NCBI RefSeq assembly: GCF_000210295.1
Contig: NC_026737.1
Location: forward strand, 1,116,001-1,180,000
DNA length: 64,000 nucleotides
Origin: Trypanosoma brucei gambiense DAL972
Taxonomy: Eukaryota > Euglenozoa > Kinetoplastea > Trypanosomatida > Trypanosomatidae
Reading direction: 5' to 3'
The notes under the pieces were generated by a model. That model was not told the origin of the DNA. It worked only from the letters and a program-made list of their open reading frames with translations, and did not search any database. A program made the position numbers and the translations under genes. Below are positions 43,069-52,790 of this stretch, one piece after another; position 1 is the stretch's first letter; each line of letters begins with the position of its first letter.

Positions 43069-45268
43069 AATATAAAATAGAGATTTGCTTGTAACAGCCG
43101 ACGATGAAGTGGAAGAAGCACCTAAGGACAACATAAAGTGGTCAACGTGTTAAAATGAACGCGCAAGCACAAGACTGTGCAAACGGAAGTGTGTTTTTCT
43201 CCGGAACACCAACTAATATGCAGCAAAAAAAAACATTCAAAACGAACATCTTGCTGCTACAATCATGACACACCTCAAACAAGGCAGACAAAATCAAACA
43301 ATAACTGCTGTTACTACCATCACTACTACCGGCATGACGATGTTGTATTTAAAAGGGATGAGGAGGAACCTACTCACTCCGCCCCTGCTGTCTGACTTTA
43401 CCCTTTATACCGTTACGTGCCTTCGATCCGTGCAAAACATTGGACTCGTTCCCTGGATTTTCCCTCCATTCCTTCCCTTATTTCCGTCTGGTCTTCCTTT
43501 CTTAGAGTTGATTTCAGATTTACCCCTGGTTACCCATTCGACCCTCCCCCTGTTTTCGTGTAGCCGCGACGCGTACCGTTAGCAGAAATCCCGCAACGTG
43601 AGGCTTCGCTTTTAGAAGCATTAACACATGGGTGTGGAGAAATTAAACACTACAACGGCAGTAACCAGAGTTGCTATTTATCATTATTATTGTACAGTTT
43701 CAAGTCATTGTAGGGACCTCTAACCGTGAGTCGTATGAACAAAAAAGATGATCTGCGATTTGAAGGTTCAAAAAACGAAGTAAATGGAAGTAACAGAAAG
43801 AATTGGGATGGAAAGCCAAACAAACCACAGTACAGACCTCACGCAACCACCATGTGAAACAAAACACGGGATTTTGTCATGTTCACTTTGGTGTAACGCC
43901 GCTTTGTCTCTTTGCATAATCCGAATATTCCCCAGGTGTGGTTTGTGGCAGTCCACAATTCCCTTCAATCTTCGCACACATACAATAGTTTGAAGGAAAA
44001 TCCCCCGACGCATTATTGTCTCCGCATGCATAACAACCCAAAACACGTAGTCCTAATATAATACAACCTCATATGTAAAGGAGAGGCAGAACTATCATGG
44101 AACCTTTAGTATACACGTGTGACTTCGCCAATCCGTCCCAATGGAGCACATCAACATAGTTCATCGTATGAAGAGAGTCGCTGAACCACTCGGTTCCTTT
44201 CCATTTTCCTTTTCTTACTTTTGCAACTGAACTTACGACTTGTTTCCCAACTTGTGCTCGCACCATAATCTGAAAGGACAACACAGAACGTTATTGGAGG
44301 AAATACCATTTCAGTCCCACATGTTAACGACTTCCACATGTATTCAAACCACAGTTAGAGGGATGTTTTACTTGCCAATGCGTTGCACAGCGTCCCCAAG
44401 ACGGCTGCTCTTTCTTCAAGTGAATACACCATAGGGCAGTGAGAAGAATCCTGAGGCGAAAAAAAATAATAATAATAATAATAATAATCGAAGAAAACGA
44501 TTACATATTCCCTTAAAATAAATTATCGAAAACCACATGCCGGAAGAAAACGACCCGATGGTGCGATGGGTGAAAGTGTTTAATGTAGATACACCATTAT
44601 GTGTCAAAGAAAAAACACATGGCCAAACAACCGCAGCACCGACCAATCCCTACCATCCCCACGAAAAGAGGCTCAAGAGAGTAACAAAAGCGCGCACACA
44701 CACACAAAAAAAAAAAGAAGCGAAGGTGGCAGACGGACAAAAAAAAATAAAATAATAATAACAATCACGCATCACGAGATATTCCCACGCTCCCCCCCAA
44801 AAAAAAACACATACACACACAAACGTGCCATGTAGTTCCGTCATTTTCTCAAATGATTATTCGCTCACCGGGAGAATAAAAACAAACAAACAAACCGTGA
44901 CAACGAAGTGTAGAGGCTGTCACTCTGCCAGCTAACTGGAACACTTGCAAGTGCATGCACGTATTAGGTTTTAAAGTAAAGAAGGGGAATAACAGAACAA
45001 TAAACTGATACGACAGAGGAAGCAAAAATAACAAAAAGACACTCCAGCGGTTCTGCATCGTTCTGATCCCAGGGGGGGGGGGTTTCACATAAACACTCAG
45101 AAAAAAAAAATGGATGTTGTCTACAACGGTAATAAAATTGTTGACGAGAAAAAAAAAGGAAGACCGTGACTGACCCGGATATTAAGCCGATATATATATG
45201 TACTAACTCGCGTATGTAAGAGAGCTGAAAAGGGATAAGAGACTTGCACACCCTGATCAACACTCCCA
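43069..45268. other. Intergenic region between coiled-coil gene and ABC transporter
   Basis: About 2.2 kb without a convincing gene. It holds simple repeats: an ATA run near 44461-44488, an A-rich stretch near 44700-44760, and a G run at 45072-45082. It should include the 3' UTR of the transporter. Confidence 0.5.
44461..44488. repeat. (AAT)n microsatellite
   Basis: Direct reading shows about eight AAT/ATA triplets after an A run. Confidence 0.9.
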
Positions 45269-48200
45269 TTAACGGGGAAACGAGTCTCTCTCTGTGGCTT
45301 CCATGAAGTTCTTGAGTGCATTTTCCCCCATTGCTGCAACCATCCGGGAGAAGCGAGAGTTTTCATCCATCACCAAATCTCTTGGGCGTCCAGTCTCCAC
45401 CACACGTCCGTCCTTCAGTAGTAACAACAAGTCATAGCTGGCCAACGTGTGAAGACGGTGAGCAACGGTTATAACTGTGTGCGTGACGAAGGTATGACGA
45501 ATGGCATACTGCAGCTGACGATCCAGTGCGGGATCGATGTTTGCGGTGGCCTCATCCATGAGAACAAACCTACTGTCGCGGCGAAGCAACGCCCGGGCCA
45601 TGCATAGTAACTGCCGTTGTCCGACACTGAAGTTGGCTCCACAATCTACTACACGACTTCTCAAACCCTCCGCACTTGAGGTAATACGGTCCTGCATGCC
45701 AACAAGGCGGAGTGTCTCAAAAATCTCCTCGTCACTGCTGGTGTGAAGAGGATCGAGGTTATCACGCAGCGTGCCGTCAAACAGCACCGGGTCTTGAGGA
45801 ATCACCGAAAACAGCTGACGGAGCTTACGCAGTCGGTAGGACCGGATGGGATGACCTTCAATGAGGATGTTACCTCCCTCAATATCCACCATGCGGAGTA
45901 GCGTGAGGAGCAACGACGACTTGCCACTACCAGTGCGACCAATGACGCCAACCTTCTGCCCAGTCGTAATCCTAAAGGTTAGATCCCGCAACACGAGCGG
46001 TTGGCCTTGGCGGTACCGCATCGATACATTGCAGAACTCCACGGCTGATGATGTTGTATAATGAAAATGACGGGATGGAACGTGGGCAGTTGATGGTTTG
46101 TCTGTGCCGCCATTCTCTTCATCGCTCTCAGCACCGCCTGTCACACGGATTGAAACACATGACCCCCTCGCGGCCTCAAAGTCGTGCCCATTCGGACCAC
46201 TCATCCCATTAGTGGAACGATTTACCTCAGCACCGTCCATTCTGTTTTTCCCAGCACTTGCAACACCCTTCTTATTTTTCTTCCTTTCATTTTTCTCCAT
46301 TTGTCTGTCACGCTCCTCTTGCTTCTTAATTGCCTTTTCCATATCCTCCATCAGGTCTTCGTGTTCAATGTTGTGGGCGTAGTGCAGTACCCGCTCCACA
46401 CTGTTCATATTCGCTTCCACAGTGGCAGCCTGGCCCACCATTGATGTGAGAATCGTGCTGATGTTCACCGCCATCGTCAAACTCAGCGAAAGGAGCCCGA
46501 CATCGACGGTACCGAACTGCAACACCAGATAGACACCGAGTCCGGAAATGGCAGTGAGCACCACAGTGACAAGAAGATCAATGCGGACCGCTAACCAGCA
46601 GTTGCAAACCACCTCCACATATGAGCATGCCGACACAACATCGACACGGCGAAGAGCTTCCGTGAGAAAGGAAGGGGTCTTCCCAAAAGCATCCATGCAG
46701 CTGCGACCCGCTAGCATCTCACCGAGAATTGAAAAAACGGGTGAGCTCACGCGATTTGTCACGCGCCGCAACTCACGGTTAGCGTTGTTGTAAAACAACA
46801 TCAACCTGTAATAGATAAATCCGCAAGGAATGATGGCCGCGATGACAAGATACTGCGAGGCAACCATCACAGCAACAGAAGAGGTGAGAGATAAAGCACA
46901 CTGTACAAAGTATACGATACTATCGGGAATAATTTCGTCGATGTTGGTCATATCTTTAGAGAAGCGGTTAATCACGCGACCAAGCGGTGTTGTGTCGAAA
47001 AACGACATGGGGGCTGCCACGACGGAGCGCAGCAACCTCTCAAAAAGCCTGTAGGAGCCTGCACGAAGAACCCCATAACCGGTAGCCCACCGCAGTGGGG
47101 AACAAAGTACGCTGGCGAATACGAGTCCCCCGTACACAAACAGGTACGTATTAACGGGCAAGTTAAACGTCTTCATTGTAAAAAATGAGAGCCATAGAAA
47201 GGGCGAAACCATCACCACCTCAGTCAGCACAAAAAGAATAAGTAGAGGCACACACGTCTTGGCGCCACCGCTGGCCGCTGCGTACCGCGCATAAATAGCA
47301 AATGGCACAGAACCTGTGGCTACCTCTTCGTCTGTCATAAGCTTCCCAGAAACTTCTTTTTTCCCATCCTCCAATGGACTCAGTTTTTGGAGTTTGGTGT
47401 GTTTCCCACTCGCGGCTCCAGTTTCCGCGGGGCTGTCGTCACAGTAGTCGTCGATAAGGGGACTTTCGCAAGCTGCGGCGTCACCGCCATTTCCATGACT
47501 CGTAGTTTCAACATTATTTAAAGGGTCCCATGTGGTTACCCCGTTATCGCGCTCTCCAGGTCCCATCGTGTCATCACGCTCCCGTGGCATCTCGGTAGAT
47601 ATGCCTTCGTGGGTCTCATCACAACCACTGTTATCATTCGCACTTTGACCGTCGTTTACGTCGTCATCCCCGCGATGGGAGTTTCCGGCTGCTTCCCCGG
47701 TGAAGGTTTTGTATTCCTCATAGTTCCCGGTAAAAACAGTGGTTCCTTCGCTGCCTAAAACCACAATCAAATCTGCGTGCCGAAGGACATGCAGCTGATG
47801 GGTAGCAAGTACCCGCGTGGTGCCGCTTAGCTCACCCAGCAAACAGTCCTGCAATACCTTTTCGCCAACATGGACGTCCAATGCGGAAAGGGGGTCGTCC
47901 AGAAGGTATACGTCACGCTCAGCATACAAAGCGCGGGCGAGACCCACACGTGCCTTTTGCCCACCACTGAGGTTCACACCATTTTCCCCAATCTCCGTTT
48001 CCACACCGTTGGCCAGCAATTCCAAGTCACAATCCAGCTGTGCGCAGCGGAGCGCCCGGCGGAAACGGGCCTCGTCCATGTCGCTGAAGAATAGAATATT
48101 TTCCCTGAGTGTTGCGTTCATTATCCACGGCTGCTGCGGGACGTATGCCACCGTCGCTGGAGCCCTCAAGGTGCCGCTCGTAATTTCATATCCACCGGGC

Positions 48201-50671
48201 AACAACGACTCAAGCAACGTCGACTTGCCGCAGCCGGTCTCACCCACGATACACGTGAGGCTTCCTTTCGGAATGCGTAGCGTGACATTATGCAAGAGCT
48301 CTTTCCGGCGTACTTCGTAGTACTCCGTTGTACCATCAGCAGCACCATGGCCATGTCCATGACCGTGCGCGTGTGATTGGCCGTGACCGTGGCCTCGGCC
48401 CCCACCGGCGTTGCCATTGTTATTTTCGGTAGTTTGAATGTCTCCTCTGCCTTCTCTGTCATCCGCATCATCACCGCCTTCCACACGGTCACCGGTTATA
48501 CCACCATTACTTTTCCCCTTTTTATTCGCTTTCTTCAGTTCGCTTTCGCAGGGAGGTAGCTTGTGGGGCGCGTACGTAGAGATCGCAGCGTTCATGAACT
48601 CAATCACCGCTGTGCTGTCTCCCCCAATGAGTGACCAACGGATATGGTCTGGCCCCCTTATTTGTCTTCCGTCTCGTTCATGTTTTTGCATTTCTAAAAG
48701 ACCGCTCTCCACGTCGTCATTCTCCAGAAAGGCGGATATGCGCCGCATCGAAACAATGAAACGGCTGAACGCTGACACCGACACGGGGATCATAATGAAT
48801 GGCATTTGAATGAGGCGGAACAGGGCAATGGTGGGGAAGACAACAGTAGGTGTTAGCTCATTTCCTAGGACGTGAAAGAGTACAAACACTGCGGCAACAA
48901 CCAGCGAAGGGACGGCGTTGGACAAAAAGGCAACGATTATATACATGTGCTGAATCGACCGCAAGGCTTTGAGCTCCTCCCGTCGCTTCTTCTCGATCTG
49001 ACAGACAAGAGCTGGCTCCCACGACATGTACTTTGCCACACGGATTCCGGAAAGAAGCTCATTCGTTGCCTTTAGGCGTTCGTCCCTCAGCCGGGCGATG
49101 GTGTTTAGAAACCCAAAGAAACGTCCCATGAGGACCCCCTGCAGTGGCAAAAACACAAGCACAACACCGAGCCCCGCCAATGCGCTGAGCCCAACCAATT
49201 GATAGAGCAGAAGGGCCCCAACCGCCAACCGCAATGGGGCGCCTACCATTATAGGCAGTAGGGTTGGAAGTGACCGGGCACTCCCCACGTCGTTGCTAAC
49301 CATATTTACAATGCGGCCAACACTCATGTCAGGGTGGGCAAGCCCCTTTCGCGCGACTGTAGCGCATTTTGTGAAAAGAACAGTAAGCAAGGCATTGTGG
49401 AAAGTGAGTCCCACACGACGCGACATCTGTGTAAGCTTATTACCAGCGGCACTTTGCACGAGTGAGAAAAAACAGAGGGTTGCGACAAGTGCCACTCCAC
49501 CTTTCCAGTCTTGATCACTCATCTGCACATACTCAATGTACTTTTGCAGTATGACAGGGGCCGCAAGCTGACAAGCATCCTGCAACATTTGAATAGGGAT
49601 AAGTATGTACACGCTAGAGCCAAACGTGTCAAAGAGTGCACGGGCAACAGATATGTGCTTGGGTGGCTTTTGTGATGTGATGGGCATGAAGATGCCATTT
49701 TTGTACGTCTTCCGGGTGGAACCCTGTGGGTTCGACTGCCTTTCCTGTCCTTGTGATTGAAATGGCGAAATAAAGACGATGTCGCCGACAGCCTCACACG
49801 TTGCGGTGTGGGCCCCGTCCGTGGTAGAAAAGAGGTGCTCTCCATCTATCACGCCATTGTGAAAAGGCATCACATTTTTCTCGCCGTTTGTATCCAATTC
49901 CTCCCCCTTCTTCTCACGTTTCCGCATGCTTCTCCTTTGCTCCCGCACGCGGTGTCGAGGCGCCGACTTCCACTCGACACCAGCGTACATTTGTCTCGGA
50001 CGCCGCAACTGTTGAACCGGTCCCACCCATCGCAGCAGCCCAACACTTTGTCGGTCACGCCTGTGCCGCACGACAGCAGCATCGTCTCCATCTGCGGTAT
50101 AGGAATCCCACCCGAAACGTCTGAATTTCTGTTCTTCAAGCGTTTGCAATAGCCGTAGACCGCTATTGAAGGCTCGCACATCACGGGTAGGAAGAGGAAT
50201 ATCCTCCGGGACCAGTGATACGCCACGTGCCGCCAGGGACATCAGCGGCCCCGTCCAAGTGTGGTATAACCTACCGAACAAAAAACCGGCACGGTCTTCT
50301 GGCCGCAAGGCATACGGCGGTTCCGGTCCAAGCAGTGCGTGAATCTGCGCTTGCCAGAGGTGGCGGCGAGTGTTGAGTTGCTGCTCAGAGCGCAGAAGAA
50401 TGTCCATTGTTGGTTTCGGAGTGACGTCCGCTGTAATGTGCACCTCCGTCGTTCCAGCGTCATTGGTGTCGGTGTGGTTGTTGCTATCGTTACTGTGCCC
50501 GCCGCGGAGCAACGGCTCACGTGACTCCTCACCAGAGTCAGCGTTCATGCCCTTGTGCTCACACGTTTCGTATGTTTCGCCTATTTCTATCGTTCGTTTG
50601 CTGCAACTTATTCGTTGTAGTATTTTCTCCACAGACACTTCCTTCTCCTTCTCACTTCCTGCCTGACTCAC
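45269..50671 (-). CDS. MRPE: ABCC-type ABC transporter, probably multidrug resistance protein E
   Basis: 1800 residues in the order hydrophilic N-terminus (1-340), membrane domain 1 (about 350-660), nucleotide-binding domain 1, linker, membrane domain 2 (about 1125-1420), nucleotide-binding domain 2. NBD1 has Walker A GETGCGKS (810-817), LSGGQ (901-905) and LLDDPLSALD. NBD2 has Walker A GRTGSGKS (1578-1585), FSVGQRQLL and LMDEATANID. Asp in place of the catalytic Glu in NBD1, and SVGQ in NBD2, are hallmarks of the ABCC/MRP family, which exports organic anions and thiol conjugates. There is no obvious extra N-terminal membrane domain, so it is a short MRP. Three hydrophilic inserts stand out: a His-rich one (761-775), an acidic linker (about 970-1110) and a Lys/Glu-rich one (about 1430-1525). 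I assign MRPE from memory of its place beside a GRESAG4 array. Overexpressed MRPE was reported to give mild suramin resistance, again from memory. Confidence 0.9.
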   Translation of the reverse strand: MSQAGSEKEKEVSVEKILQRISCSKRTIEIGETYETCEHKGMNADSGEESREPLLRGGHSNDSNNHTDTNDAGTTEVHITADVTPKPTMDILLRSEQQLNTRRHLWQAQIHALLGPEPPYALRPEDRAGFLFGRLYHTWTGPLMSLAARGVSLVPEDIPLPTRDVRAFNSGLRLLQTLEEQKFRRFGWDSYTADGDDAAVVRHRRDRQSVGLLRWVGPVQQLRRPRQMYAGVEWKSAPRHRVREQRRSMRKREKKGEELDTNGEKNVMPFHNGVIDGEHLFSTTDGAHTATCEAVGDIVFISPFQSQGQERQSNPQGSTRKTYKNGIFMPITSQKPPKHISVARALFDTFGSSVYILIPIQMLQDACQLAAPVILQKYIEYVQMSDQDWKGGVALVATLCFFSLVQSAAGNKLTQMSRRVGLTFHNALLTVLFTKCATVARKGLAHPDMSVGRIVNMVSNDVGSARSLPTLLPIMVGAPLRLAVGALLLYQLVGLSALAGLGVVLVFLPLQGVLMGRFFGFLNTIARLRDERLKATNELLSGIRVAKYMSWEPALVCQIEKKRREELKALRSIQHMYIIVAFLSNAVPSLVVAAVFVLFHVLGNELTPTVVFPTIALFRLIQMPFIMIPVSVSAFSRFIVSMRRISAFLENDDVESGLLEMQKHERDGRQIRGPDHIRWSLIGGDSTAVIEFMNAAISTYAPHKLPPCESELKKANKKGKSNGGITGDRVEGGDDADDREGRGDIQTTENNNGNAGGGRGHGHGQSHAHGHGHGHGAADGTTEYYEVRRKELLHNVTLRIPKGSLTCIVGETGCGKSTLLESLLPGGYEITSGTLRAPATVAYVPQQPWIMNATLRENILFFSDMDEARFRRALRCAQLDCDLELLANGVETEIGENGVNLSGGQKARVGLARALYAERDVYLLDDPLSALDVHVGEKVLQDCLLGELSGTTRVLATHQLHVLRHADLIVVLGSEGTTVFTGNYEEYKTFTGEAAGNSHRGDDDVNDGQSANDNSGCDETHEGISTEMPRERDDTMGPGERDNGVTTWDPLNNVETTSHGNGGDAAACESPLIDDYCDDSPAETGAASGKHTKLQKLSPLEDGKKEVSGKLMTDEEVATGSVPFAIYARYAAASGGAKTCVPLLILFVLTEVVMVSPFLWLSFFTMKTFNLPVNTYLFVYGGLVFASVLCSPLRWATGYGVLRAGSYRLFERLLRSVVAAPMSFFDTTPLGRVINRFSKDMTNIDEIIPDSIVYFVQCALSLTSSVAVMVASQYLVIAAIIPCGFIYYRLMLFYNNANRELRRVTNRVSSPVFSILGEMLAGRSCMDAFGKTPSFLTEALRRVDVVSACSYVEVVCNCWLAVRIDLLVTVVLTAISGLGVYLVLQFGTVDVGLLSLSLTMAVNISTILTSMVGQAATVEANMNSVERVLHYAHNIEHEDLMEDMEKAIKKQEERDRQMEKNERKKNKKGVASAGKNRMDGAEVNRSTNGMSGPNGHDFEAARGSCVSIRVTGGAESDEENGGTDKPSTAHVPSRHFHYTTSSAVEFCNVSMRYRQGQPLVLRDLTFRITTGQKVGVIGRTGSGKSSLLLTLLRMVDIEGGNILIEGHPIRSYRLRKLRQLFSVIPQDPVLFDGTLRDNLDPLHTSSDEEIFETLRLVGMQDRITSSAEGLRSRVVDCGANFSVGQRQLLCMARALLRRDSRFVLMDEATANIDPALDRQLQYAIRHTFVTHTVITVAHRLHTLASYDLLLLLKDGRVVETGRPRDLVMDENSRFSRMVAAMGENALKNFMEATERDSFPR

Positions 50672-50783
50672 CTTGAGTTACGAGTATTTTCCAAATAATA
50701 TTTTTCACCTATCACTCGCCCGATTGAACTTTTTATTTTTTTCCCCCGTTCCTCCCCTTTTCCTCTTCTTTGTTGTTGAGAAT

Positions 50784-50808
50784 CTAAAAAGAAAATAAAA
50801 GTAGAAAG
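50784..50808 (-). promoter_or_regulatory. Putative spliced-leader acceptor of the ABC transporter
   Basis: The minus strand reads CTTTCTACTTTTATTTTCTTTTTAG, a nearly unbroken pyrimidine tract ending in AG at 50785-50784. The implied 5' UTR is about 113 bases. Confidence 0.75.
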
Positions 50809-51583
50809 CACCCAAACAAATGTACAAATGAAGTGATAGGGAAACGTAACCGAAGCATCCGCAAAAAGCAGACGTGAGGGGAACGGAGTATTACTGATTT
50901 CCACAGCATTTCTTTTTCATCACCTCTTCACTACTTGCCTGAGTGACTACCGCATTTCCCTCCGTGTTGTGTTGCAACATGCAGAATTTGCATGTCGTCA
51001 CCACCCGTTACCACTGCTGTAACTCCATACACTATGGTGAACAAATTTGAATGCCAATATTCCAAATTAGTTGTGAGTTCGTCAGTTCAGTCCCTCTCAG
51101 TGTCCTCTATGTGTCTTCCCTGATTATAATTTCCCTTGCCGTCATCGATCCCCAGGTTGGGTGCCCTAACTGGCCATCTTAACGCAAATATAGCATAATT
51201 CAAGTCTTTCCCTTATAAATGACAAATTTGAATATCCTCTTCCTACTTTCCTTTGGATGCGGCCTTGAACACAGAAGTGAGAAAGTCAAGAAGTGTGTGT
51301 ATGTGTGTGTGTGTGGGGGTACTCACACATGAATACATCTCTAAAGACATCGATAGCAGTAGCCCACAACAGTGAAGATAAGCAACGTTTACCGTAACGA
51401 GAAGACAAACGTCGTTATGCATGTGCGTTTTTTTTTCTTTTCCCTCTTCTTTCCTATACCCTCACAACCACTGGAAGGGGTTAAGCGCTGTCCAAACCAG
51501 GCCGAAAGACTGCAAAGTACTTATTTTCTCCCTTTTGCCCAACATAGGCAAGTAGTGGGAAACACACAAAAGTACTGAATACG

Positions 51584-51588
51584 TATAT

Positions 51589-51629
<41 letters not shown>
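51584..51629. repeat. (TA)n(TG)n compound microsatellite
   Basis: An uninterrupted TA run passes directly into a TG run of similar length. Confidence 0.95.
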
Positions 51630-52036
51630 TCATGTGTGTATGCAGAAATGAAGCGATGAGATACTGCACATGAACAAATACAGCGCATGAATATAAATAC
51701 AGACATGTGTATAGACAAAAAAAAAAATGGAAACTCCAATAACTCCCCCCCCCCGCACACACACACACACACACTTCCCTTGCCACAGACGATCATCTTT
51801 TCCCCAGCTCCTTTTCTTGCTGTGATTATCTCCTTCTCTGTTTCGCCGGCACATTTCATAGAGTGTAGGACTGGTTTACGGGAGCGTATGTGTATGGGGT
51901 GACGTGTTAATAAACTGCAAGGGAAAGAAGATATCAACTGGGTAGACGGAGAAAATGGTGCACATGTGAATATTTCGCGCATATGTGTTGTGACAGACAC
52001 ACATTGGAGGGGTTGAATAAATAAATACTCGTAAAC

Positions 52037-52062
52037 ATATATATATATATATATATATATAT
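52037..52062. repeat. (AT)n microsatellite
   Basis: About 13 uninterrupted AT dinucleotides. Confidence 0.95.
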
Positions 52063-52790
52063 CGTATTTATACATGTTCATACACATGGTACGCATATTT
52101 AGACGATTTGCACTGCAGCTGTTGAGATGCTCACCTCCAAGACAGTTAAAAGGGCAACATACACGTTCCCATACCAGGGTGAAAAAAAATGTGCAACAGA
52201 CACTGGAGATTTGCCACAAATGACATTATTGCACGGAATCGGAGGCAAAAGGAAAAAAAAAGCAAAACCACCAACTTTAAGGGAAGGGAAAGAAGGGAAA
52301 GAAGTTAAACACTGTCTACAAGTCATGCACCAAATACCATTCAACCTCACGCACTGACCGTCGTACAGACGACGCTTCTCCAATCACTGGCGGATATCTC
52401 TCTCCTTGTTATCGCCTAACGATCTTATTTTCATTGCCCCTCCCCCCCCCCCGCAGCGGGGTCACATTGCACAACCCGCCAACGTCACGAGGAGAAACGT
52501 CCATATTTCTAAAGGGAAGAAGAAAGCACTCACTGTGGTAAAACAAGAGTGGCAAAATCAATAAAAATAGGTGAAAAGACAAATATGTGCGCATATATTT
52601 ATATACACAACCATTATAAACATAAGCAAAAGAAAAAAAAGAGGAAGATGACTGCACGCCCCAGTACGTCCTTCACATCTCCTGATGAGTACCCTTTTCG
52701 ATGTTATAAAAAAGAAAAAAAAATAGAATCGAAGCAACAGGAAGTCACCCGTAAAGGTTACGGCTCCAACTTTCACAAAAGTCAAGGTCT

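Larger units (their letters stand above)
50809..52790. other. Intergenic region with microsatellites
   Basis: About 2 kb without a recognisable gene. It contains a TA run next to a GT run (51584-51629), a CA run near 51757-51774, a second TA run (52037-52062) and C runs near 51747 and 52441. A frame of 232 codons on the transcribed strand (51521-52219) is built largely from these repeats, so I do not call it. Confidence 0.55.

Noticed and set aside
51521..52219. A 232-codon minus-strand frame
   Set aside because: It runs through TA, GT and CA microsatellites that give Tyr/Ile, Thr/His and Val/Cys runs. Nothing suggests a real protein.
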